64,000 nt of DNA from contig KL647288.1 of NCBI GenBank assembly GCA_000727475.1, forward strand, positions 1,151,285 to 1,215,284. The letters are read 5' to 3'. Positions 1-12,700 of this stretch are shown in pieces (positions within the stretch are counted from its first letter, which is position 1; each line of letters starts with the position of its first letter). The notes beneath the pieces were generated by a model that saw nothing but the letters and a program-made list of their open reading frames with translations, was not told the origin of the DNA and did no database searches. Source of the stretch: Sarcocystis neurona (Eukaryota > Apicomplexa > Conoidasida > Eucoccidiorida > Sarcocystidae). Position numbers and translations under genes: made by a program.

Positions 1-587
1 CTTTTTCCATCTTGACCACCCCTGTGCTGCCGTTGCGCCCCCGCTGCGGCTGCATCTACGGGTGCTCCTTCGTACGGGTCAGCAAACATATCTGAACGTT
101 CGCTGAGCACGAAAGAAGAAACAAAGCCGATTAATTGATATAGAGGAACCGACTCTTCCGCCTCATCCTCTTCGTGACTTCTCCCCCCGGCGCCTGGGCC
201 AGAGATATCTCGTTCTTTGTGAGAAGCGGCGGTTTCCCTCGCTGTCGCACCTGTGGCTGCAATGTCTGCGCCGCAGGCGTGCGGAGACCCCCCTCCGCTG
301 CCGTTAATGCTGTTAGACACCGCGTGAGATCTGTCTGTCCCACTGGAGGAAGACGAACATGAACACGTTCGTGCATTTCTTCTCTTCTGCCTCGTGAAAC
401 GGAGTTGGATCTCCTTCGTTTTGTCCTCTGTCAGCTGCTCGAGCCCCCCGCAAAATTCGACATTGATGGTGAAAATTAAATCATCTTCCACTTCCTGGGA
501 AAATGCAGGCTGCAACGACTGAGTGTTGCCGCTGTTCTCAATACCTTTTATAGTATGAACCGCTTCTGTAGCCGCAGATGACGCCAT
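1..587 (-). CDS. URM1: Ubiquitin-related modifier 1 (Urm1), 5' part, cut by window edge
   Basis: The minus strand is open from an ATG at 587 to the window edge, giving 195 codons with no stop. Residues about 37-58 (LIFTINVEFCGGLEQL then EDKTKEIQL) match the first beta hairpin of Urm1, whose family pattern is VEFxGGxExL. Residues about 148-172 (LYQLIGFVSSFVLSERSDMF) match the Urm1 helix region, where the family has LLxWIxxxLLxERPELF. Between them lie about 80 Ser/Gly/Arg-rich residues absent from the usual ~100-residue Urm1. A second Ala/Gln-rich insertion starts before the expected second half, and the C-terminal GlyGly lies outside the window. Urm1 is a sulfur carrier for thiolation of tRNA wobble uridine and a protein modifier in the cytosol; that role is family knowledge. 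The start context GAAAGATGG suits apicomplexan starts. I saw no need for an intron in this part. The family call rests on motif order only. Confidence 0.8.
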   Translation of the reverse strand, partial: MASSAATEAVHTIKGIENSGNTQSLQPAFSQEVEDDLIFTINVEFCGGLEQLTEDKTKEIQLRFTRQKRRNARTCSCSSSSSGTDRSHAVSNSINGSGGGSPHACGADIAATGATARETAASHKERDISGPGAGGRSHEEDEAEESVPLYQLIGFVSSFVLSERSDMFADPYEGAPVDAAAAGAQRQHRGGQDGK

Positions 588-3179
588 CTTTCACGCTCTG
601 CCGAACGACACGTCGCTAAAGGAAAGGCGGACTACAGGTACACAGAACTGGGGCATTCACATACGTGTGTTCAAGGCTCTGAAGTGGTGGACGGATGCAC
701 TGACGAGTGTGTTTACATGTATATACATATATGGCTGACGTGAAAGGATCATTTCAATCGCCTCGTAAGCGACAGCAAGCGGACATGGAGGGGGGAAAGG
801 AGAACTAAAATTTTTCTGGTCAGTGTGAGAAGTCAGGCTGCTTTGCCCGTCCACAATACCGCAGAAAATTGGGAAGCACGGACACGTACATTAAAAACAT
901 AACCACCTATATATTAGATTTACATACACCTAAACGCGTATCCACGTAGACATATGCAGTGGGAGAGGGCGGGAGAGACACAGCGGTAGGAAAAAGGAAA
1001 AAGAAATAGTTTTTCGTGTATCACCCAGGTGGCATTACTCACGTATATATGTACAGAGGTCTAGGTATAATTGAGGAAATAATTGGGACGAAACGGCAGT
1101 GAAACAACCGTTACTTGTTATCCAGAACTTGCCGGGAAGGCGCATGCGAGCAAGACATGAAATTTTAGGCAGCAGACAGCAATGCTCTCAAAATGATGTC
1201 TGAGTAACAAATGTGAGAACGGACCAAAAGTGGCGATTATTCACGTTTTCATGGAGAAAAGCTCCAGAACTACAAGTATGCTCAGCATATGAATGAAGAG
1301 CGTCGCGTGTAAGATCGTCTCGCTGAAGTTGCTCTTGAATTACAGGATGGCAGTCACCTTTTAAATCAGAGTGCTTATGACCAAACACGGGCTACCATCG
1401 AACGAAATTACAGCCTGTGCAACCCACGCATGAATCACCGGCCATCAGCGCCACGGTGCTGCTACGTATATGCAGGTTTTGTAGGGCTTTACGTAGACAC
1501 GTACTCCGTGTACGATACGCAGTAGTACGCAATATACAGACAAACTGCATGCAGGCGATTTGAGGTGATCTGAGGAATCCCGAAGATGGCTCCAAAACTG
1601 CAGGCGACGTGCATGTTGAATCGTGTACACCGACAGGATTACACGCACATATTTTAGAAGTATTTATGTATTACGGGAATGTGGACGTGGTGAAATTTAC
1701 AGTTGCACTTACGTACATATGTATATACATATATATACGTGTGAAAATCACTTCATTGAGTCTTGAGTGCTCCGGACGCAATTTATGTATGTACACATGT
1801 ATGCATGATATTGCTTATATTGTCGACAAGGGTATGGCAGGCGTAACATGCGTGGTAACGTATGCATACATATGTGTAGGTTGTTCATCAGCACAGGGGA
1901 AATCGAGTATCCATTTCGAGCCCTGTATGGTACGTTATGTCAAGTACGACATACCAAACTACGTTTTTACGTACACAGCATAGCGTACAAACACAGGTGT
2001 GCACAGCCATGCGCATGGCTCCGTAAGTTTAGGGGCAGATACACGAAAATGAGTCAGCACCACCGCAGTTGTTCACACCTGCATTTGCTGGGGAACGGAA
2101 AACATATACGTGTCGTACAGATAGACAAATATATCTAAAATTCGTTCTGGGTGAGTTTTTTTAGGTATGCAGATGTAAGCCAGCCCACGGCAGTTACTTA
2201 CTTTAACATTTGATGGGCCTTTAGAAATAATATATGTATATATATATATATGTATGAATGTATGTATATATATGTGTATGTATATGTGTGTGAACGTGGT
2301 GATTTTACATCCACTGTAAACATGTCAAAAAACAGAAGTGTTTACAGACGGCCCGCGCTTGTGGGCGCGTGATACTCGCGCTCGAACTTTTTTTTCTCGA
2401 GGTTAGCTGATAATGGACTACCGGCGTACCCGTGACCGAAATATTAGGCGAAACGAACGGCTAATCTAGCAAAACCACCAAGGCTTGTTGTATCGGTATT
2501 CTGAACAACGTTCATATACAGCGAAAGCCAGCGGTATCAGTGCGCGACGTCATTTTCACCGCAGCATGCCACCGAAAGTTCATCTGTCACTGTAGATGCT
2601 TGTGAAGTCGTGAAGAGCACGATTAATTGTCTAAAAGTAATTGGCAGGACACAGTTATTTTCATTGTCGAAGCCGTCTTGTGCACTAATATGTGCAATAT
2701 CTGTGGACGAGCACATTTCCTCTAATGCGCAAATCTATATGACACGCATGAAATTAAGCCTGTGCCCTTCCGTATGTTCGAGGGAACATCCTCTCTTGAT
2801 CCGCATGCCTCTCACTCCTCGCGTACGTGTGCATTACGCGGCAGGGTTCGCCTAATCAAGTGTAATGTCTTACGTTGCATCCGTCAACGGTGTTTGAACG
2901 CGTTCCAAACGCTCTTCCATTTTTGACCCGTATTTCTCTCTTCCTATCCGATTTTGTCAACGAAAATTCAGCTTATTGTTCCAAGTGTGCTAACGTGGTG
3001 TCGTAGCTTTGACGTTAGTTCGCAGGAGACGGTTTCCAGTTGCAAAAGAAATACACGGTGTTTGCCAGCAGTAAGAGATCACTCTTTTGAATGGTAATTT
3101 AGAGCTATAAAACGGTTTACGTTGGAAATTCTTCCACAGCACATACCTCTCAAGACAACACTAGTCGTGGTAGATGTAT
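588..3179. other. Intergenic, no gene supported
   Basis: Only short open frames occur on either strand, and none resembles a known family. The stretch has scattered short TA/TATG tracts and near 2345-2400 a GC-richer patch ending in a T8 run. The first ~150 bases next to the URM1 start should hold its promoter, but I cannot name an element. Confidence 0.5.
2229..2292. repeat. (TA)n/(TATG)n microsatellite
   Basis: About 64 bases of alternating TA and TATG units are read directly. This is the first of many such tracts in the window. Confidence 0.9.
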
Positions 3180-6100
3180 TTAGCAATCAGCTATGCGGTG
3201 CCCCTGCCTGAATTTATCGAATAGTGTGTACGGACCACCAGTAGGAGGAGGAGAAAAGCATGCTTGAGCCCTGTGCGACAACAGTAAAAGAATCCAGTAG
3301 TGGTGGACAGTGTGTCTATTTTTGAGGTGCGCTTCGACGGACTCTACACAAAGCCGACCGTTGACATTCGACCTATCAGACACTAATGCAGGTACCCGAG
3401 GGAGAGCGAGAAGAAGGATCGTCAGGGAATCTTGTGTATGCTTGTGGACGCTGGGATGAAGCGAGTCGCTTTTGAACTTCAGTGTGACTGACAGACAGGG
3501 ACCTACTGGATTTGCGTCCCTCGTTGTCATGGTTGAGAACGCGGAGACTTTTGCTACGGCAAAATTGCGTGCCTTCTAGCGACAGTTGCATTGCTTTCTG
3601 CGACGATGCATGTACCTCCTTACGGAAGTGTCATTCTGTATACGTTGACAAGCCTAGTCCTGTGTGACTGCAATAATCCAAAAGCTGGTCAAAAAACACT
3701 TCTTCCTGTGTAGCTTCAATCTTGCTACGTGCGTAGCCTACACTTGTTCCTTCAAGGTTTGACCCCTTTTTTAATGAACCCTCCTCACCTGTCTTCTTCG
3801 CGTTCAGAGAGCCGTAAACTAGTTCGCTTCTGTGACACGTAAATGAAGAGAGTATACCGGCAAAGCAGCTACGTTGGTGATTTGTACGTTTAGTGAGCCC
3901 GGCACACACAAAAAGGCAGCGTGATGTTAGTACGTGTTGAATTTAATATGGCACATACTTTTATTTTACGCAGTAGCACGTATTCGCTCTTTGACTCTAC
4001 ATGCTCTGCAATATCCGAGTTGACAAAGCGGAATCTTGCAGCAACGGTACCAGCGCTTGTCGCTGAATAACGGAGTTGTGACGAGCGGGAATTCGTGCTC
4101 TCCCTTGAGTTGGCAGTGTCTCCGTTCTCGTTCGCTCTTTGCAACGTTTCACTTCGTTTTGGAGTGTCAAACCCAACTCGGCAGTATTATCTGGACTACG
4201 GAAGGGGAGGCACAATCAAAAGTCCTGGCCTCCTTCTAACGAAACGTCCGAAAAGTTGGTACTACAACTTGCTGGCTACTTTTTCCCGTTGTAAAGGAAT
4301 GAAAGCACAGGGCAACTTTCCTCCCTTTTCCTGCAAAACAGGATTCATACGAAGTCGATACAGTAAATCGTGGCAGTCACAGTCAATTTTTGCCTCCATG
4401 TGGGCATGCTTTCTGCTGAAGTTTCTTAATACTAATGTGTATATGGCACCTTGGCGTCTTACGTCAAGTGCAGCGTGGGGGAGCGGGACTGTCTTTAAGG
4501 ACTCTTTCAGCGCAGAGTACAAAGGTAGTCTTCTAAGAATGTTTTACGACTGAGTGGATTTCATTATGTCCTTCCTGGCAACGCACCGACATTCAGCAGG
4601 AACCTCAACTGCGCGACGTCTACAGCATGCACAAATATTTGATGTGCAGACTCGCGGGCGTTCACTGGAAGACGAATCTGTCGTTGTTGGTCCAAGTAAT
4701 GCCTGTTTTGGCGTAGCTTCCCGCGCAGTAGGTTTTTTTTCGTTGACAGAACTGTGTTTTGTTACCCGGCGAGCTCGCACGTGTGTGCGCAAGATGAAAA
4801 AGGGAAGAATATGTAAAGGCCGGCGTTTCGCTTACGGTGACGCTGCACAAGAAAACTCAGCCCGATGTACAGTAGCCAAAGACTCCATGCAGCATGATGT
4901 TTTATACGGCGGCTGAAAGCCCCGTGGCGGATCTGTAATGTGTATCACTGACACGCGCGACAACCCACTCGGGCGCATTGTCCCCCGCCGCTGTGAAGGT
5001 GTGTCACGTGGTGACTTTCCCACAAAATCTGCCCTTTATGTCAGCTTGAGGGTGTACCTTCACGCTGTACTTCGTGTGTGTCGCCGGTTTCTACAAATCC
5101 TAGAGGAAGAGGGATGTGGATTTGCGGCCTGCTTGGGCACATTTCTTGGGGATCCGTGCAAGGCAAGCGTGAGAAGCGACCAACAAGGGGCTGCCGACTC
5201 TCAGTTGGTCATTTGGACCCGCAGGGGTAGACGTGCATTCAGGTGATCTACAAAAACTTGTTGGGCTTTCACATGGTAGAATTTCTCAGCCACGGCGATG
5301 TCCCGGAATTCTTCTGATTGAACTCTGGATCAAGGGTTGTATCTCTCAACACAGCTGGTTCGAAATGACGCAGCTGCTGGCTGTGTTCAATTCTGCAGCA
5401 GCATCAGTTGTATTACAAGGGAGAAAAGATATTCGTCTGCCCTGGGCTTACGAATCTTGCGTTTGGATTCTTCACGTCAAGTACTCAAGGCTACGGCAGA
5501 TCGAAGAACTCGAGCAGTTTTCATAAGAGGCAACACTGGCTTGTCCATTCTCCGTTTTGACCACATTCTCTTTCAGCCTTGCGTTCCTGAGAAGAGGACT
5601 ACAAAAGCGTTGATGGCATATACTCTGCATCCCAGCGACCGTTCACAAATGCTGATCCGTAGCTGTCGTCGCTACAGTTTCCCGAGGCATCTGTAGGCAT
5701 GAATGTTAAAGAAACAAGCCAAAGAATATGCGATCCCGCGTCATTGTGTCACTGTACCTCAGATAGAGCCACGAAAAGGCACAGAGGGAACCACATCTTA
5801 CGTGCCACCGCAGACGTTGGGCACTGTGTTACAGCCGTAGTGTGTCCCGGCTCCCTGTTCACTGAAGCGTTAGAGCATTACCTGCTTTACAAGGCGCCGA
5901 CTGTTCTTGGTCTTCCACTGCGTTTAAACAAGTCGGAGTACAGAGGACAAATGTTTCCGGTGCGCCATGTTGAAAGCCTTCAAACGCTGCTCCGGACAGC
6001 CACTGATTGACCACGTAGCGGCAAAACCCCTTGCCATAGCGGACGAATCTTTCTTCTTTATTGTCAAATGCAAGCAAACCCACAGCACAGAGGTCGACCG

Positions 6101-6260
6101 GTCTGCCTTGGGTGGACGTTTTCTTTGTCATGCGTATTCGTATCCGTGTGGAGAGAACAACATGCACATCGTTGCAGGATACTGCCCCTGCAACTATGTT
6201 CTGTGTGTTCCGTTGTGTGCTTCAACAAATGCACTGCTTGGTAGTTTTGTCCACTTCTAG
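3180..6260. other. Coding-like open stretches on both strands, gene not resolved
   Basis: The plus strand is tiled by open frames at 4095-4553, 4554-4916, 4938-5246, 5233-5526, 5337-5696, 5699-6010 and 5967-6260. The minus strand has others that read like protein: 3650-3830, 3972-4110 (ending LLRKIK at a GTATGT donor), 4262-4522, 4544-4792 and 5859-6167. None shows a family motif I recognise, and I could not chain exons with consistent splice phases on either strand. A multi-exon gene probably lies here, more likely on the minus strand between about 6170 and 3200 because of the GTATGT donor at 3973. The call stays open. Confidence 0.3.
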
Positions 6261-7975
6261 AGTGTTTGGACTCTCAAGGCTCATTGTAAACAGTGTCAGG
6301 TAAATACAGGAAAATACAGGTTGTCACAGGTTACCTGTGTTTTCGGCAAAAAAAGTGTGAATGTGTGAACTGGCTCACGAAAGAAGCCTCCTGTTGCCTG
6401 TGTTCATTCAGGGAGTTCCTTTAGTCACACGCAGGTATGCATTCGCAGATGTAGGCGTCGCTCAATATTTGGCATTCGAAAACCTGTCTTTTTCGGATAG
6501 ACCTCTTCCATTCATAAATTCACATTATGTTGGTCGTTGGTCAAACTAAGAACTCAGGTACACACGTGAAGGTAGTTCAGGCACGTGGGCTATTCAATCT
6601 CTTCACAAGTATGAAGAGATGAGGAAGGCGGATTTAGGCTTAGAGGAGACGCGGAACGCTGTAATCGAATGGAAGAAGCAGAAGTAAGACAAGACAGCAG
6701 CAACAAACCACAGGCAAACTAAGCGAGAACGAGTGCCACGGAACAATTTCAATGCCTATCCTGACAAGTGAATGAGGACACCGGGGCCACAACGAAGCAT
6801 TCTAACGCAACAGCAATTGAAACTGCTGTAAGCGGGTGACGCACCCCACAAATTTTCGAGGAAAGGAACTCCGAGTCCTGCCGTGTGTACGAACTTGGTA
6901 GGTCACGGAAATTTAAAAGACCTGCAGTGTGCGTGAAGATGTAAGAGGTGGGCGCCGTCTGAGGAATATTGTGTTGCTTTGTTACTTGTGGAAAAGACTA
7001 TGCTCCTGTAACCATCTTGATGTGGGCTTACCTGCGGAAGCTTACGAACAAATCTGATGATCTCGTGCTTCAACTTACACATAAACAGGGGCATCTACCA
7101 ACACGTAACCCCTAGCTGTACGGACTTCCACATTTGTAACGCGTACGGTTTTCGCTTGGACACGCCCGCCATAAGGTTTCCGCGTGTTGCACTTCTCAGG
7201 TGACATAAATACCGTGTAAATGCTCCGATTCTTTTTCGCCTCGAACGTTTTCCCATCTTCCAAAGCCGCCTCTTTTCGTGAGCCACAGGCATCTGGCAGT
7301 TTGTGAAAAGGTGCCTGCTTCCTCTAGTGCAGAACCTGCGCGCTTAAGCTGGATGAGCGACGTCCGAGACAGGAACTGATGCACAAAGGGGCATTTCTAT
7401 CATGAAAAACCTATTCTAAAATCCACTTCTGGCTACCGTGGAAACCGTGGTCTGTCACACAGCGCTCAATAAGCATCTGTCCGCGTCCGCTTGGAAAAGT
7501 GTGTGAGATAGGATATTCCTGGTTAGTTTCCTGTTATAGAACACCGCCTGATATGCTTGAATAAGGTGTTTATTTTCTGTCTTTCCTCACACCTTCTTGG
7601 CAGCTCGCTACGTATGCACTGTTGTGACACAAGATGGACGCCACAGGCAAATAATACGTGTGCGGGCGTGTCCAGTGGTTGACGGCCTACATCGCCGAGC
7701 AGTTTTTTGCGGCTTTCTCCCGAGGGCGCGCTGTCAAGTAGTAGAACTTTTGAGCCGCAGTTTCGAATATTTGTCACAGTGGCGTTGTAAGTACAGAGTA
7801 ATCCACAGGTGATATAGACTCCAGGGTATGCGTGGGGTGCCTTGATTCGTGGTCCCAGTGTACCTGCAAAACAGAGGGGAACTGGCGACTAGGTTGTTAT
7901 GCTTCTTGAATGGATAACACCTGCGCTTGTTGCTGTTATTGCAGAGGAGCACATTGCCGTGAAAGACGGTACACA
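6261..7975. other. Intergenic, no gene supported
   Basis: There are no open frames beyond chance length and no motif. A short cluster of ACAGG/CAGGT words lies at 6294-6335. Otherwise the sequence is of low repeat content. Confidence 0.4.
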
Positions 7976-7978
7976 CTA

Positions 7979-8650
7979 ATGCGTCTGCAACAGAGAGTTA
8001 CAGGCCGCGGCCGCGAGTGTTGCTGGTGAGACGACAGCAGAAGCCGGACTAGCACCACAGCGACTACTAGCAGAGGCTGAAAGGACAAAGGAAGCAGTAG
8101 CGCCAAGTGTTATAGATGGAGCACCTGCAGCATACAGCGTAGCCGGAACAGAAGCAGTCAGAAGAGCAATAGCATTGGAGCAGTTGTGCACGACAGCAAC
8201 TAAAGGGGCAATTGAGGTCACTCGGCTGCCGCAAAAATACTGCCTGCTGAAGTGGAAGGACCACACTGTCAAGCGAGCAGGAACTAGTCAAGCACAACAG
8301 ACGCATTCGTAACAGCAGCAGTAGAAACGGTGCAGCAGGACCGGCAGAAGTGGCAGCGTCCTCAAGCTATTCGGGCGATTCTCTTTACTTGACAATTGTA
8401 ACATCAGTGGGAGTACCACATAGGTCCGAATGGGCATACCCCTATCTGCTGTTGAAGCTACTGAGATGACAGGCAGAACAACCACATACACGCTACCGCG
8501 CACCCGTTCATCCGTACCACTGCAGAATGCCGCGTGGTACATTTTCCACGTTGTAGGTGCAATTGTAAACAAGTGATAGGGCACGATGTTTTGACAGCTG
8601 GATCCTATCTGCAGTACGTCTGTACAATTTAGAAAAAAGATTTCACTACG
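7979..8650 (+). pseudogene. Decayed Ala/Gln-type coding relic
   Basis: After a stop at 7976-7978 the plus strand is open to about 8312 without an ATG near its start. It reads Ala/Glu/Thr-rich protein (for example ETTAEAGLAPQRLLAEAER, then LPQKYCLLKWKDH). Two further coding-like pieces follow in other frames (about 8340-8470 and 8448-8576). GCA/CAG-type codons persist, but the frame changes and there is no start or splice chain. This could be a broken gene, an old insertion, or exons of a gene I cannot connect. The minus strand at 8288-8653 is also open (121 codons), so strand is not certain. Confidence 0.35.
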
Positions 8651-8784
8651 CATAGGGCGGCTGTACTTGGCGTGTCACATCACAGACATGCGCGCGTACC
8701 AGTGGGCATGATAGCCACAGAAAAGCATTCTTCTTACCCATTTGTACCGCCAGCGTTGCTGGAGTAGACGGACATCCTTGGCCA

Positions 8785-8820
8785 CATATATATATATGTA
8801 TATATATGTATGTATGTATC
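8785..8820. repeat. (TA)n/(TATG)n microsatellite
   Basis: A TA run followed by TATG units is read directly. It marks the start of the repeat-rich segment. Confidence 0.9.
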
Positions 8821-9731
8821 AGTTAGGAGTGCTGTATGCGAGGCCCAAACCATTGCCGTTCTAGTCCTGCTGCTGCAGTAGCAGGGAAATACCTACGACG
8901 GCGCGAAACCGTAACGCCGCAAACTGTAGAGTTGTTCCGCGCACAAATATTGCGGTGATACTACTGCTTACTTGGATCAGACGGTTTTGCAGCAATACTG
9001 GAACTGTCCATCTATGTCCTTTAACCTCTAGTCGGAATACAAACACCCGGACACTTATGCGCTTACGCCTCGGTGGAGTGTCTGTACTTCTTCTACGCGG
9101 TGTTTGTGCTTCTTCCACGCGGTGTTTGTGCTTCTTCTACGCGGTGTCCGTATCTGCACATACGTCTGAATACATATGTACATGCGCCTGTATACATAAA
9201 TATACATATAAATGTACAGTTGTGTATGGGCCCTGTGCGCAACGAATGGGTGCAACGAGTTGCATCCGAGCGTAGCAGTTAGAAGCTCTGGGGCAGTTTC
9301 CCTCTCCAAAGGTGGCAACACTGTTTCTGCGTCAAGCGTCCCTGCGTCCTGGTGCAGACGAGTAGAGGACCGCGCCGTTCCCAGCTACCGCACACGCACC
9401 TGCTGGACACGTCGGGAGGGCTTTCGCAGCTAGCAGAAGAGAAACAGGAGCAGCCAGGACAGCAGCGTCTCCTGCCGCAAGAACATGCACCAGGAGCAGC
9501 AGCAGCAGCAGCAGACGCGAGGCTCAACGGCAGACGAAGCGCATCCCTGGCAGCTGGTGTCTGAACTGCAGCGCTAGCCGCGCGAAGAATTGCACCGGAG
9601 TCAACAGCGCCTGCAGCATCAAAGAAAGGGCTCCCCAGTTGGATGCGTCGGGAGAGGAAACAGCACCGGCAACATCTTCGATACGACAAGAAGCGCGGCG
9701 CGGTCTAGTGCTGCTGCTTGTGTAGAGCCGC
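8821..9731. other. Upstream region of the 9732 gene
   Basis: This span holds the 22-bp tandem repeat at 9087-9152 and a CAG cluster at 9495-9520. Two open frames without recognisable content lie at 9352-9564 and 9590-10117, the latter overlapping the start of the next gene. A possible 3' splice site ending GTGTAG lies at 9725, just before the ATG at 9732, so the next gene may have upstream exons here. Confidence 0.35.
9087..9152 (+). repeat. 22-bp tandem repeat, three units
   Basis: Three consecutive copies of CTTCTTCTACGCGGTGTTTG plus two bases are present, with a single T/C change in unit 2 and drift at the end of unit 3. Confidence 0.85.
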
Positions 9732-12700
9732 ATGGGCAAACACACCAGAAGGACCAGCGGGGATTTTACAGCCGGAGCAGGAGCGGCAGCGTCAGCAGGA
9801 GAAGAAGGCGCAGCGCTAGCGTGGGGAGTTACAGCAACAGGACGAAGTGCAGAAGTGCCGGCAGCCCCTGCGCGCAAAGCAGAACGGGAAGTAGAAGTAC
9901 CGCAAGAAGAAGCAGCGCTAGCGATGGCAGGCACGTCAGCAGCAGCAGGAACCGCCGCTGCAGAGGAGGTGGGAGGAGAAAACGTTTCTCCACAAGCTCG
10001 ACAAGCTTCTTCTCAGGCTGTGCAGTCAGCAGCAGCATCAGTGACGAAGGCAAGCAACCTTCCTTTCAGCCTGAGAAAGACCGTTCAACTTGTGGAAACG
10101 AACGCTGTGACTCGTAGCGATGAAGCAACAGCTGCTGAAACACTTCGCGAAGAGCAGCAAAAAAACGGAAAGGCGCGAGACACGTCCTTCTGCTCGCTAG
10201 TCCCGCCGCGTCGAACACTAAGCAGAAATCCGCTGCTGTTGGAGGGAAGAAGACGGCGCTCGAGTAACGTGCTGCCACAGCTTCTGAGGCGCAGAAGCAG
10301 CTGTGAAAATAACGTGTGGGGTACCCGCAGTACCGGTCTCCGCACTGAGTTCCGGCAACACCGTCGGAGCAGTTGCTTCTCCGCCGCGCAGCAGGAAGCG
10401 ACAGACACGCGACTGCAGCAGCAGCGTCAGCAGCTGCGCGGAGAAAAAGAGGATGAAGAAAAGAAACGGCAGAAGCCCGCGGGAGCAGACGGTCAGCTGC
10501 TGCATAGACGGCAAGAAAGTGACGAGGAAGACAGAGCAGAAGAGCAAGAACTGAGTCCAAGGCCACTTCCCACTAGAAACATCGGGCAGCTCCGTCTTCC
10601 CTCGCGGCAGCAGCATATTATCCGCCAAGAAAGGCGGGAACCCCCAACTGAGCAGAACTGTTTGCACGAGGATGAAGTACCTCAGATCTTGCAAGAGCTC
10701 GAGCAACGCCACACCGCGCAGAAAGCGCTGGTGCACCCCACGCCAGTGCAACACCAGCAGCAGCAGAACCCAACACAAATGCAGCCGCTGCAACAAGAGC
10801 AGCGGCAACCCGGCTCTGAAGAGGGGGACGGGCACCAGGGACTCGGGCACAGGAGGACCCAGCAGCATCTGTCGCACGCGCTGCTACAGAAGAAGCAAGG
10901 TCCGCACGCAAAACAGCAGCTCCACGGGAACACTGGTTTAATGAGCTGCAGTCGGGAGAGACCGGAGCAGGCAGAACAACGGCAGCACAACGTAGCCTGG
11001 AGCGAGCACTTTATCAAGCCAGTGCCTCTACAGCACCTTGAAGCGGAGCGGCCGCATCCAGGAATGCCGCAGCATCAAGGTTGCAGCAGCCGCGATGCAA
11101 CTGCAGTGTCTCCTTCGTGGGAGTGCTTACCCCCAGCCGTCTCTGGCAGCAGCAGCAACAGCAGCTTCGGCCGCAGCAGTGACTTCTGCAGCAGCACCAG
11201 CGTGAGCAGCAGCAGTGGCGGCAGTAGCACCACGAACAGCAGTACAAGCGTCTTGCAGGGAACGTGTCTGGCCTCCACGCTGCTTCCTTCCGACCCTCTG
11301 CAGCAGGTGCCCTTCCCGCCCAAAACGTCTGGCACGACCGCTGATGAAGCGGCCTTTTCTGGTGCAGCAGCACGCGCTGCCTCTCCAGCGCCAGCAGGAA
11401 GATCCTGCATACAGGTAGCGGAAGGAGCAGGTTCAAAGGCAGCAGCAGCAGCAGACGCAGCAGCAGCAGCCGAAGCAGCGGCAGCACTAGATGCAGCAGT
11501 AGCAGCAGAAGCAGGAGCAAGAGATGCAGCAGCCGCAGTAGACGCACCAGCAGCAGACGCGGCAGTGACAGGTGTAGCAACAGCAGACGCAGCAGCAGCA
11601 GACGCCGCAGCAGCAGCAGACGCCGCAGCAGGTAGGGGATTTTTGGGTGCAGCACCTCTGCACAGGGCAGGCCGTGATGCGTGCTATGCAACGTGTGGCG
11701 GCTGTGCTCGGCTGCCACCTCTTCCGCGTACGCGCTGCTGCTGTCACAGAGCAGCATCCAAGCCGCTGAGCGTCAGATTTTCCACCCCAGCAAATACGGC
11801 ACGAGGAATGACACCAGTGCCGTTGGCCCGGGCGTCAGCAGCGGTGGCAGCAGCAGAACACAGTAATTCTTGTAGGCATGGCTCTTCGCCCCGTCGTTTC
11901 CTAACAGCAGCTGCACAGCAGTCGACCCGTCACTCTCTTGCACCGCGACAACCCGCCACATCAGCAGCAGCAAGAGCAGTGACCCACGCGGAAGCAGCGG
12001 CTGCAGGAGGGAATGGCGGAGGGAAGACGCATGTGTCTCATCTGCATCGCTCTCTTCTGGTAGCAGCACCAGCAAGGCAGCTGTGCCCCACCCGTTGTTC
12101 TGCACCGTTTCCTGACGGACTGCAGCAGGACCGACGACGCCCGACGTTTGACGCGGCGTACAAACCGGAGAAGCAACGGCACCAGCAGCAGCCCGTGCCT
12201 CTGCTGTTGACCGCAGCCATCACAGCAGCTGCTCCGACAGTGACAAGAACAGAAACAGCAGCAGAATCTCTCGTACGAGGATGCCGCAGCCACCGTAGCT
12301 ACTACTTTGGTGGAAGCAGGAGCAAAGGACTTCACGCATGCGCCGCAGCAGCACGAGAAGTCTTTCACGAGACAACAACCTCTCGTTTCCTTCCGGAGGA
12401 AAGAGACTCGTCGCCGGCGCCGCCTTCTCTAGAAGCTGGACATGCAGCAAGCAGGGAAGCAGCTGCATCTCCCACGGGATACTGCGGCAGCAACTGCAGC
12501 CCAAACAGCAGCACCTTCAACGACGGCAGCACCGGCAGCAGCAGCCGCTGCAGCATGCCCGACGGCAGCGTCGGCCGTCAGAATCGAGAGGAAAAGGCTG
12601 CCTACTACATCCGCGGGGGTGCTGCAACGGTGCAGCATCAACCCGTTTGCTGCAGCAGGCGAGGACAGCAGCAAGTGGCTAGCTGCTTCGCACGTGCGAA

